The notes beneath the pieces are model-generated. The model was not told the origin of the DNA, ran no database searches, and saw only the letters and a list, made by a program, of their open reading frames with translations. The translations under genes and the position numbers were made by a program. DNA of 10,180 nucleotides. Origin: Bacteroidales bacterium (lineage in GTDB: Bacteria > Bacteroidota > Bacteroidia > Bacteroidales > BM520). This document shows, piece by piece, positions 1 to 6,294 of this stretch (positions within the stretch are counted from its first letter, which is position 1; each line of letters opens with the position of its first letter). Location: contig JAQVPY010000070.1 in the NCBI GenBank assembly GCA_028701815.1, positions 1 through 10,180 on the forward strand, read 5' to 3'.

Positions 1-174
1 TGCCTTGATAAAGGTGTCCTGCGCCAAATCATCGCTCAGGGCTTCATCGTTGAGAGTTTGATGCAAAAAATACCGTCTGATGGGAGACTGGTATTTTTTG
101 ACAAGAAGTTCGAAGGCATGATTGTCGTCTTTCGACAGTACCCTTGCTATTAATGTTATATCATCTGTATCCAT
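1..174 (-). CDS. ECF-type RNA polymerase sigma factor, N-terminal part (cut by window edge)
   Basis: The first 58 codons of a sigma-70 family factor lie here; the rest is beyond base 1, and the reading frame is open to the edge. The protein starts MDTDDITLIARVLSKDD and continues with FELLVKKYQSPIRRYF and DDLAQDTFIKA. This is the usual sigma region 2 pattern of extracytoplasmic-function factors: a short helix, then the core-binding helix, then the D-L-x-Q-(D/E)-x-F-(I/L)-K-A motif. There is no region 1.1, as expected for ECF factors. Its role would be to direct core RNA polymerase to a small set of promoters. It follows the DUF6249 gene by 32 bases on the same strand, so the two are probably one operon driven by the ECF-like promoter at 690-717, which suggests autoregulation. 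The group of ECF factor cannot be decided without region 4. Confidence 0.9.
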   Translation of the reverse strand, partial: MDTDDITLIARVLSKDDNHAFELLVKKYQSPIRRYFLHQTLNDEALSDDLAQDTFIKA

Positions 175-206
175 TCAGATGTTGCGATTTCAGATACAGT
201 ATCTTA

Positions 207-653
207 TTAATTTTTTTCTGGTATCTCGTTGTTGCTTTTACGTGATATAATCCAGGTGATAATACGACCTACTCCTATTAGGAAAAACAGCAGACCTATA
301 CTTGCGTAACGGATATCGGTAAGAGCCCAGAAGATGATTGCAAGACCGATACCTAATGTAATGAATGTTAATCCCTGTCCAAGAAGATCTACATGTTTTT
401 TAGGCTCTTCAAAAATGCTTTCGGGGAGTTGCTGCCCTTTTTCAATACTCTTTTCCAGTATTTCATATTTCAACTTACTTTTTTTGAAATTAAGGCACAG
501 TAAGACTATTATTGCCGGAAGAGCCATAACGCAGGTGATGGCGATAACCGGAACTATACTGTCTAAGAAATCGACCATCATAATGTTAGCGTCGTTTGCG
601 AATGTAAAAATGCTGCTGCTTGCGAGTGCTGCTGTTAAAAAATTTTTTTTCAT
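207..653 (-). CDS. DUF6249-type membrane protein, upstream partner of the ECF sigma factor
   Basis: A 148-residue membrane protein. Residues 1-19 look like a signal peptide or first hydrophobic segment (MKKNFLTAALASSSIFTFA). Further hydrophobic segments lie at about 33-55, 93-111 and 116-137. Between the first two of these is a charged loop (about 57-88, rich in Lys and Glu) that probably faces the cytoplasm. Size, layout and position beside a sigma factor match the Bacteroidetes family DUF6249; this is from recall, not a search. The function of the family is unknown to me. Because the gene lies first in an apparent operon with an ECF sigma factor, a membrane-bound regulator (anti-sigma) role is plausible, but no known anti-sigma domain is visible. 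The start ATG is embedded in one arm of a 17-bp inverted repeat (646-662). Confidence 0.75.
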   Translation of the reverse strand: MKKNFLTAALASSSIFTFANDANIMMVDFLDSIVPVIAITCVMALPAIIVLLCLNFKKSKLKYEILEKSIEKGQQLPESIFEEPKKHVDLLGQGLTFITLGIGLAIIFWALTDIRYASIGLLFFLIGVGRIITWIISRKSNNEIPEKN

Positions 654-710
654 TTTCCGATAAGAATTTAAAGTTAATACATTTAATTAGACGTATCGGA
701 AAATGAAAAA
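646..710. repeat. Perfect 17-bp inverted repeat joining promoter spacer and start codon
   Basis: The arm at 646-662 (tttttcattttccgata) is the exact reverse complement of 694-710 (tatcggaaaatgaaaaa); the 31 bases between them (663-693) are AT-rich. On the minus strand the upstream arm is precisely the 17-base spacer of the putative ECF promoter, and the downstream arm carries the DUF6249 ATG and the purine-rich CGGAAA before it. See the separate finding for possible meanings. Confidence 0.9.
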
Positions 711-717
711 GTTGCAA
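690..717 (-). promoter_or_regulatory. Putative ECF-sigma promoter of the DUF6249-sigma operon
   Basis: Read on the minus strand, TTGCAAC (717-711) is followed after exactly 17 bases by CGTCTAA (693-687). A GCAAC/GAAC-type -35 and a CGTC-type -10 at 16-17 bases spacing is the usual layout of ECF-dependent promoters and unlike the housekeeping Bacteroidetes promoter. Transcription would begin near 682-684, about 30 bases before the DUF6249 start codon. The pair occurs directly upstream of the sigma operon, and I found no second copy at this spacing among the GCAAC sites I checked in the window. This supports autoregulation but does not prove it. Confidence 0.6.
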
Positions 718-729
718 TAAAAATATATT

Positions 730-1596
730 TTATTCGAATGAGGTCAAAGGGACCCATCTATAGCCCTCAGGCACAATTATCGGCAATACAATAGTGTCTG
801 TAACTTCTCTATACGTGATTAGAGCATAATTGTTATATATGCCGTCATTAAAACATGATGCGGAGGTGAAGGTTCTTTCGCCGCGACTGTTTGTGACGGA
901 TAAGTCGATGCCGCCGTCGCTGAACACCTTATAGAATTTGTGCTGCATTTGGGAAGTAATGACGAAGTCCATAAAAACGCTGTCGCCGTCAAATATTGCG
1001 TCGTTAAGTTCTGGCTTTACGGCCACATGACCGTAGCCTGTTATCTGGAACTCGGAATTGAAGATAGTGGTCGGTACTCCTTTAGTGTTGACAATGGATA
1101 CGTTGATTGTCGATTCAGGATTAAGGCTGTTGGAGACAGATAAATTCCATGATGATTCGTCGGGATGGGTAACTTTAACATACTGACTTCCGCACTGACC
1201 GTTCAGGTAATATTTGTCGCTTCTAATTGTAATATTCCATTCGGCGTTAATTTCGGAGAGGGTTTTACCGTTTGTAGATATCGTATAATAAATGATGTTA
1301 TCATAAATCAGGTGCCATGTATTAGGCATGTCTTCCTGTTCGATAATATAGGCGTTATTTAAATCGTTGATTCTGATTTGTTCGGCGGCAATATTGTCTT
1401 CTGCTTCCAGATAAGAGTTGAAAACGAAAGCGATATTGCTGTTGTTTTCGATGTTTTCAGAGATTATTTGGTTCCACACACCGAAAATTTCCTGTCCGCG
1501 TTTTGTTAAATCGCCGTGACCTTCTTCGATACAGCTGTTAAAAAGGACTAATACTATAGAGAGTAAGCTTGCTATAATTATGTTATTACGTTTCAT
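730..1596 (-). CDS. Unrecognised lipoprotein, probably outer-membrane anchored
   Basis: A 288-residue protein whose N-terminus (MKRN, then a hydrophobic run, then LFNSC) is a lipoprotein signal peptide with the lipid-bearing cysteine at residue 22. The residues after it, IEEGHGD, are acidic; in Bacteroidetes an acidic stretch just after the cysteine can act as a surface-export signal, so exposure on the cell surface is possible. The rest is predicted mainly beta from its alternating pattern and high Asn, Ser, Ile and Tyr content, with no domain I recognise and no enzyme motif. It begins 34 bases after the outer-membrane protein gene on the same strand and ends just 13 bases before the -35 of the ECF promoter, so it is likely co-transcribed with the barrel gene and may belong functionally with the sigma factor cluster. 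Housekeeping structure, ligand binding or stress sensing all remain open. Confidence 0.85.
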   Translation of the reverse strand: MKRNNIIIASLLSIVLVLFNSCIEEGHGDLTKRGQEIFGVWNQIISENIENNSNIAFVFNSYLEAEDNIAAEQIRINDLNNAYIIEQEDMPNTWHLIYDNIIYYTISTNGKTLSEINAEWNITIRSDKYYLNGQCGSQYVKVTHPDESSWNLSVSNSLNPESTINVSIVNTKGVPTTIFNSEFQITGYGHVAVKPELNDAIFDGDSVFMDFVITSQMQHKFYKVFSDGGIDLSVTNSRGERTFTSASCFNDGIYNNYALITYREVTDTIVLPIIVPEGYRWVPLTSFE

Positions 1597-1630
1597 AATG
1601 ATTGTCTTTTAGAATAATAAAAAAATAAAA

Positions 1631-2284
1631 TTACATATTACCGAATCTATATCCGAACCCTGCATATATAAAACCTTTATTTCCGCAGCCGAGTTCTGTA
1701 AAGCCATAGAACTTATGACCGACGGAGATACCGATATAGGTTATTTGGAAGGCGGGGAACATTTGTATGTCCAATAAAGCCGTTTCCGGATCTATAGGAT
1801 GAGAAACGTTGGAGCACATGGATAAACCCAATCCGACAGACGAATAGAGCGTTACATATTTCTTATTAAGATAAGAGAATCTCACCGTAGGGATAATAGA
1901 GAGCATTTCAGTATGGTTGCGACAAATGGTCTCTTCGGTAAACAGGTCATTTACGTTTTGGTAAGTACCAAAATAATTAATTTGTCCTCCGAGCCACAGC
2001 CATTTTTTCAGCCTAAGCATATAGCTCGCGGTAATTGAAGGAGTGGTATATTTATTTCCGAGGTAGGTATCTGTACCGAACCAGTCGTAGTGTTGAGATA
2101 TGCAGGGGTCGTAACATATCCAGTTGGCGTTTCCGGAAAGAAGACTGTTTATAGAAGGGTCACCTATGCCTATGGTAAATTCGTGTTCAATTTTAAATTG
2201 ATCGGGGGAGACGGTAGCGTCGTCTTGAGCGAAAACTGTAACACACAAGAAAAGCGATAACAATAATAATGTTATTTTTTTCAT
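1631..2284 (-). CDS. Small outer-membrane beta-barrel protein
   Basis: A protein of 217 residues with a clear cleavable signal peptide, MKKITLLLLSLFLCVTVFAQ, followed by a mature part with alternating polar and hydrophobic residues and many aromatic and glycine residues. It ends ...IYAGFGYRFGNM, close to the aromatic C-terminal strand of outer-membrane barrels, though with three residues after the usual terminal Phe. An 8- to 10-strand barrel of the porin-like family is the best guess; the substrate or role is unknown. The frame stays open upstream to an ATG at 2386, but I chose the ATG at 2284 because it places the signal peptide at the N-terminus; the extra 34 residues would be a low-complexity Lys/Asn/Ile translation of a 15-bp tandem repeat. 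It leads a probable two-gene unit with the downstream lipoprotein. Confidence 0.8.
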   Translation of the reverse strand: MKKITLLLLSLFLCVTVFAQDDATVSPDQFKIEHEFTIGIGDPSINSLLSGNANWICYDPCISQHYDWFGTDTYLGNKYTTPSITASYMLRLKKWLWLGGQINYFGTYQNVNDLFTEETICRNHTEMLSIIPTVRFSYLNKKYVTLYSSVGLGLSMCSNVSHPIDPETALLDIQMFPAFQITYIGISVGHKFYGFTELGCGNKGFIYAGFGYRFGNM

Positions 2285-2290
2285 ATTTTC

Positions 2291-2320
2291 AATTATATTT
2301 TTATTAATTATATTTTTATT
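2291..2320. repeat. Two tandem copies of a 15-bp AT-only repeat
   Basis: The unit aattatatttttatt occurs twice without a gap (2291-2305 and 2306-2320), just upstream of the start of the barrel-protein gene. It lies in the presumed 5' leader. The copies are identical, as expected for a recent slippage duplication. Confidence 0.9.
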
Positions 2321-2359
2321 AACGTTTTTTTTTCTATATTTATTGCATGAAAGCAGGTG

Positions 2360-2375
2360 TTCAGATATATCTGAA
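2360..2375. promoter_or_regulatory. 16-bp perfect palindrome, candidate operator
   Basis: The sequence ttcagatatatctgaa reads the same on both strands. It lies 76 bases before the barrel-protein start codon (minus strand) and about 20 bases before the -33 element of the divergent tRNA-Val promoter. Size and symmetry suit a dimeric DNA-binding regulator. No convincing housekeeping promoter is visible for the barrel gene, so activator dependence is possible. No regulator can be named. Confidence 0.45.
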
Positions 2376-2395
2376 ATAAAAAACATAAAAAACTG

Positions 2396-2425
2396 TTGAT
2401 AAATGTCGGGAAATACTTATTTTTG
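2396..2425 (+). promoter_or_regulatory. Bacteroidetes-type promoter of tRNA-Val
   Basis: A TTG at 2396-2398 is followed after 19 bases by TATTTTTG at 2418-2425, matching the TTTG / TAnnTTTG consensus of the Bacteroidetes primary sigma factor. Transcription would start about 5 bases further on, giving a leader of roughly 9 bases before the mature tRNA. Confidence 0.75.
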
Positions 2426-2438
2426 CAAGTCAGAAAAC

Positions 2439-2513
2439 GGGACGTTAGCCCAGTTGGTTTAGAGCGCTGCCTTCACACGGCAGAGGTCACTGGTTCGAAT
2501 CCAGTACGTCCCA
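2439..2513 (+). tRNA. tRNA-Val, anticodon CAC
   Basis: A complete cloverleaf can be drawn. The acceptor stem GGGACGT (2439-2445) pairs with ACGTCCC (2506-2512), with discriminator A at 2513. The anticodon stem CTGCC/GGCAG encloses the loop TTCACAC, so the anticodon is CAC (2474-2476), reading GUG valine codons. The T stem ACTGG/CCAGT encloses TTCGAAT. The D stem GCCC/GAGC has one C-A mismatch. The CCA end is not encoded (cttcc follows the discriminator) and must be added afterwards. Confidence 0.95.
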
Positions 2514-2549
2514 CTTCCTTAACTATATTTAGATGATTAGTTGTAAAAA

Positions 2550-2585
2550 AAAAGAGATGGCTCAATTTCTTGTGCCATCTCTTTT
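2550..2585. terminator. Bidirectional intrinsic terminator between tRNA-Val and nifJ
   Basis: A 12-bp perfect stem, aaaagagatggc (2550-2561) with gccatctctttt (2574-2585), closes a 12-base loop. On the minus strand it is followed by a run of nine T (the A run at 2545-2553 of the plus strand), and on the plus strand its own 3' arm ends in TTTT. It therefore suits both the tRNA transcript and the converging nifJ transcript, which stops at 2607. Confidence 0.85.
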
Positions 2586-2606
2586 ATAATATTGGGGAAG
2601 GAAATA

Positions 2607-5600
2607 TTATTTCTCTTCGCTCAATTTTTTATAGCCGTTATAGCGGATCTTAGCAAATTCCTCTGTTTTTGCGAAGAGTTCCTTAGCTTCTTGCGGGAAA
2701 GTTTTTGTTAACGAGTTGTAACGAACTTCGCCGTTGATGAATTCCTGGAACATTGTCCAGTCAGGTTCTTTGCTATCGAGGTGGAAGCCGTTCTGACCTG
2801 CGTCTTCTTCAGCAGGGTTGAAGCGCCACAGGTGCCAGTAGCCGCATTCGACTGCTTTCTTTTCTTCATTTTGGGTACGTCCCATGCCGACTTTAATGCC
2901 GTGGTTAATACAGGGAGCATAGCAAATGATCAAAGACGGTCCCGGATAAGCTTCAGCTTCTTTTATTGCTTTGAAGTATTGAGCCTGGTTAGCGCCCATA
3001 GCTACTTGAGCAACGTAAACATAGCCGTATGATTTTGCGATCATGCCGAGGTCTTTTTTACGAACTTTTTTACCTGAGGAGGCGAATTTTGCAACGGCAC
3101 CTGCAGGTGTAGCTTTTGAGGACTGTCCGCCGGTGTTGGAGTAAACTTCCGTATCTACTACGAGAACGTTTACATCTTCGCCGCTTGCCAATACGTGGTC
3201 TAATCCGCCGAAGCCGATATCATAAGCCCAACCGTCGCCGCCGAAGATCCACTGTGATTTTTTAACGAGGTGGTCTTTCAGTTCAACGATTTGTTTGCAG
3301 TAGCTGCAGTCGCATTTTTCAGCCATCGGGATGATTTGAGCAGCGAGTTTTTCGGTCATGGTGCCGTTTTCACGGTTGTCGATCCATTGTTGGAAGAGGT
3401 CTTTCAGCTCGGCAGAGCAGCAGTTACATCCAGCAATAGCTTCTTTCATGATGCGTTCGACTCTTTCTCTCATCTTATTAGTAGCGGTAGACATGCCGAG
3501 TCCGAATTCCGCGTTATCTTCAAACAGTGAGTTAGCCCAAGCTACGCCCTTGCCGCTGCGATAATTCTTGCAGTAAGGAGTTGCCGGAGCAGAACCGCCG
3601 TAGATAGAAGAGCAACCTGTTGCGTTAGCTACGATCATTCTTTCGCCGAATAATTGGGTGATACATTTTATATAAGGTGTTTCACCGCATCCTGCGCAAG
3701 CGCCGGAGAATTCAAACAGAGGTTGTGAGAACTGGCTGTTTTTAACATTTGCGAACTTGTCGATGAGGTTATCTTTATATGTGACTTTCTTCTGTCCGTA
3801 TTCCCAGTTTTCGGCTTCGTGAAGTTGTCCTTCGAAAGGTTTCATAACGAGAGCTTTTGTTTTGGCAGGACAAACGTCGGCGCAGTTGCCACAGCCGGTA
3901 CAGTCGAGGGCCGATACCTGCATACGGAAATGCATACCTGCTAATTCTTTTGGAGCCTTGATGTCGATGGTCTTCATGCTTGTCGGAGCGTTTTTCAGCT
4001 CTTCGTCGGTCATAACGACAGGACGGATAGCGGCGTGAGGACAAACCAAAGAACATTGATTACATTGGATACAGTTGTCGGGATTCCATTCCGGGACGTG
4101 AGAAGCAACGCCACGTTTTTCGTAGGCTGTTGTTCCTGCCGGGAATGTACCGTCAATAATATCTTTGAATGCGCTTACAGGAAGGTCGTTACCTTTTTGA
4201 GCAACCATCGGTTCCATTACCTCTTTAATAAATGCAGGTATGTCGCGGGTGTCTTTTTCGGCTGTAACTTGTATGTTTGCCCATTCTGCGGGGATTTCAA
4301 CTTTTACGATGTCACCGCCACGGTCGACAGCCGCATAGTTTTTATTAACGACGTCTTCACCTTTTTTACCGTAAGATTTAACGATAAATTTCTTCATTTG
4401 TTCAACAGCGAGGTCGTAAGGAATTACGCCGGAGATTTTGAAGAAAGCGGATTGAAGGATTGTATTAGTTCTGTTACCCAGACCGATTTCTTCAGCAATC
4501 TTGGTAGCATCGATGATGTACATGTTGATATGATGAACGGCGAGGTATTTCTGAACGTAGTCGGGGAGTTGTTTTTTTGTTTCTTCAACAGACCATGGAG
4601 AGTTATACAGGAAAGTACCATTGTCTTTCAGACCTCTCAAGCAGTCGTATTTGCGCAGGTAAGAAGGAACGTGGACGGCAACGAAGTCGGGAGTACCGAC
4701 GAGGTAAGGAGCTAAAATCGGCTGGTCACCAAAACGAAGGTGAGAGCAGGTATAACCGCCTGATTTCTTACTATCGTAGTCGAAATAAGCCTGGCTGTAT
4801 TTGTTGGTGTTGTCGCCGATTATCTTAATAGAGTTTTTATTTGCTCCTACAGTACCGTCAGCACCTAAGCCGTAGAATTTTGCCTCGAAAGTTCCTTTCG
4901 GAAGGATTGAAAATTCTTCGCCTACTGTTAATGATTTGAATGTAACGTCATCAACGATACCTACCGTGAATTGGTTTCTCGGTTCTTTAGCAGCGAGGTT
5001 TTCGTATACGGCAACGATTTGAACGGGTGTGGTATCTTTTGAAGATAAACCGTAGCGACCGCCGATAATGGTTGGGCGTTTCGGGCAATCTTTGAAAGCC
5101 TCTACGATATCCAGATACAAAGGATCTCCATTGGCGCCCGGTTCTTTGGTTCTGTCAAGAACGCAGATACGTTGTACGCTTTCCGGAAGGACATTACGTA
5201 AATATTTTACTGAGAACGGACGATAAAGGTGAACGCTGATGAGTCCGACCTTTTTACCTTCTTTGTTCAACTTGTCTATAACTGTTTTAATGGTATCGGT
5301 AACTGATCCCATAGCGACGAAGATGTCGGTAGCGTCTTTAGCGCCGTAGAATGTGAAAGGAGCGTAGTTACGACCGGTAATTTTGCTCATTGCTTTCATA
5401 TATTCTGCTACGATATCGGGTAGTTCGTCGTAATATTTATTCTGTAATTCTCTTGTCTGGAAGTAGATATCCGGATTTTGAGCGGTGCCGCGAGTAACGG
5501 GGTGATTAGGATTTAATGCCCTTTCGCGATATTCTTCCAGCGCCTTTTTGTCGACGAGAGGTTCAACGTCTTCCATATTTGTAGCTTCCACTTTTTGAAT

Positions 5601-6140
5601 TTCGTGAGAAGTACGGAATCCGTCGAAGAAATGCAAGAAAGGAACACGTCCTTTAATTGCTGCGAGGTGAGCTACAGGAGCGAGGTCCATAATTTCCTGA
5701 ACGGAACCTGTCGCCAATAATGCGAATCCGGTTTGACGGGCACTCATAACGTCTGCGTGGTCGCCAAAGATTGATAGAGCCTGAGCTGCCAATGAGCGAG
5801 CCGATACATGGAAAACGGCTGGGAGTAATTCGCCGGCTATCTTGTACATGTTAGGGATCATAAGCAACAGACCCTGAGATGCTGTATATGTTGTTGTCAA
5901 AGCGCCTGCTTGCAGCGAACCGTGAACGGCTCCGGCTGCTCCGCCTTCCGACTGCATTTCAACAACTTTTACAGTTTCACCGAAAATGTTTTTTCTGCCG
6001 CCTGCACTCCATTCGTCAATATATTCCGCCATCGGGGAAGAAGGAGTGATGGGATAAATAGCGGCAACTTCGCTAAACATGTATGCTACATGTGCTGCTG
6101 CACAGTTACCATCACATGTTATAAATTTTTTCTCTGCCAT
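2607..6140 (-). CDS. nifJ: Pyruvate:ferredoxin (flavodoxin) oxidoreductase
   Basis: This is the single-chain PFOR of 1177 residues, about the usual length. It oxidises pyruvate with CoA to acetyl-CoA and CO2, passing electrons to ferredoxin or flavodoxin in the cytoplasm. The N-terminal domain has YPITPSSPMAE (29-39) and FGDHADVMSARQTG (125-138, with the substrate-site Arg). The ferredoxin-like domain carries two 4Fe-4S motifs: C690, C693, C696, C700 and C747, C750, C753, C757. The thiamine diphosphate domain has CAGCGE (C815, C818), C843, GGDGWAYDIG (967-976), NTGGQSS (1002-1008) and YAPCINHG, whose C1077 would complete the proximal cluster. All expected catalytic features are present. Unusual are six further cysteines at 905, 907, 908, 943, 945 and 948. 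It has its own promoter (6196-6226) and terminator and is monocistronic. Confidence 0.98.
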   Translation of the reverse strand: MAEKKFITCDGNCAAAHVAYMFSEVAAIYPITPSSPMAEYIDEWSAGGRKNIFGETVKVVEMQSEGGAAGAVHGSLQAGALTTTYTASQGLLLMIPNMYKIAGELLPAVFHVSARSLAAQALSIFGDHADVMSARQTGFALLATGSVQEIMDLAPVAHLAAIKGRVPFLHFFDGFRTSHEIQKVEATNMEDVEPLVDKKALEEYRERALNPNHPVTRGTAQNPDIYFQTRELQNKYYDELPDIVAEYMKAMSKITGRNYAPFTFYGAKDATDIFVAMGSVTDTIKTVIDKLNKEGKKVGLISVHLYRPFSVKYLRNVLPESVQRICVLDRTKEPGANGDPLYLDIVEAFKDCPKRPTIIGGRYGLSSKDTTPVQIVAVYENLAAKEPRNQFTVGIVDDVTFKSLTVGEEFSILPKGTFEAKFYGLGADGTVGANKNSIKIIGDNTNKYSQAYFDYDSKKSGGYTCSHLRFGDQPILAPYLVGTPDFVAVHVPSYLRKYDCLRGLKDNGTFLYNSPWSVEETKKQLPDYVQKYLAVHHINMYIIDATKIAEEIGLGNRTNTILQSAFFKISGVIPYDLAVEQMKKFIVKSYGKKGEDVVNKNYAAVDRGGDIVKVEIPAEWANIQVTAEKDTRDIPAFIKEVMEPMVAQKGNDLPVSAFKDIIDGTFPAGTTAYEKRGVASHVPEWNPDNCIQCNQCSLVCPHAAIRPVVMTDEELKNAPTSMKTIDIKAPKELAGMHFRMQVSALDCTGCGNCADVCPAKTKALVMKPFEGQLHEAENWEYGQKKVTYKDNLIDKFANVKNSQFSQPLFEFSGACAGCGETPYIKCITQLFGERMIVANATGCSSIYGGSAPATPYCKNYRSGKGVAWANSLFEDNAEFGLGMSTATNKMRERVERIMKEAIAGCNCCSAELKDLFQQWIDNRENGTMTEKLAAQIIPMAEKCDCSYCKQIVELKDHLVKKSQWIFGGDGWAYDIGFGGLDHVLASGEDVNVLVVDTEVYSNTGGQSSKATPAGAVAKFASSGKKVRKKDLGMIAKSYGYVYVAQVAMGANQAQYFKAIKEAEAYPGPSLIICYAPCINHGIKVGMGRTQNEEKKAVECGYWHLWRFNPAEEDAGQNGFHLDSKEPDWTMFQEFINGEVRYNSLTKTFPQEAKELFAKTEEFAKIRYNGYKKLSEEK

Positions 6141-6195
6141 AAGTGATTGATATTTAATATTATATAATATATTTATTATTGTTTGAAATAATTTG

Positions 6196-6226
6196 CAAAT
6201 TTAAGAATAATTTACACATATACCAA
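6196..6226 (-). promoter_or_regulatory. Housekeeping promoter of nifJ
   Basis: On the minus strand, TTG (6226-6224) is followed after 20 bases by TAAATTTG (6203-6196), a full match to TAnnTTTG. Transcription would start near 6190, leaving a leader of about 50 AT-rich bases with no visible Shine-Dalgarno sequence before the ATG at 6140. Confidence 0.75.
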
Positions 6227-6248
6227 TTTTTAAGTTTTATTAATAAAA

Positions 6249-6270
6249 AAGGCGGTTATTAAACCGCCTT
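6249..6270 (-). terminator. Intrinsic terminator of the cysteine-rich lipoprotein gene
   Basis: A 9-bp stem, aaggcggtt (6249-6257) with aaccgcctt (6262-6270), closes a 4-base loop. On the minus strand it is followed by a T run (A run at 6245-6250 on the plus strand). It begins 25 bases after the stop codon of the lipoprotein gene and separates it from the nifJ promoter downstream. Confidence 0.85.
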
Positions 6271-6294
6271 CTCTATATACTGTAAAAATAAGGA

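Noticed and set aside
181..185. Second ECF -35-like GCAAC (minus strand) between DUF6249 and the sigma gene
   Set aside because: No CGTC is found 16-17 bases downstream, and the gap is too short to need a separate promoter.
192..204. Small inverted repeat agatac-a-gtatct just after the DUF6249 stop codon
   Set aside because: The arms are 6 bp with a 1-base centre and cannot form a stable RNA hairpin; no T tract follows in the right orientation.
2285..2386. Longer N-terminus of the barrel protein from the ATG at 2386
   Set aside because: It would put 34 low-complexity Lys/Asn/Ile residues before a normal signal peptide; the sequence is explained by the AT tandem repeat and palindrome region.
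4035..4715. 226-codon open frame on the plus strand
   Set aside because: It lies wholly antisense to nifJ, has no recognisable features, and reflects codon bias of the opposite strand.
2607..6140. PFOR as a broken or fused gene because of its length
   Set aside because: 1177 residues is normal for the single-chain enzyme and all domains are in order without a frameshift.
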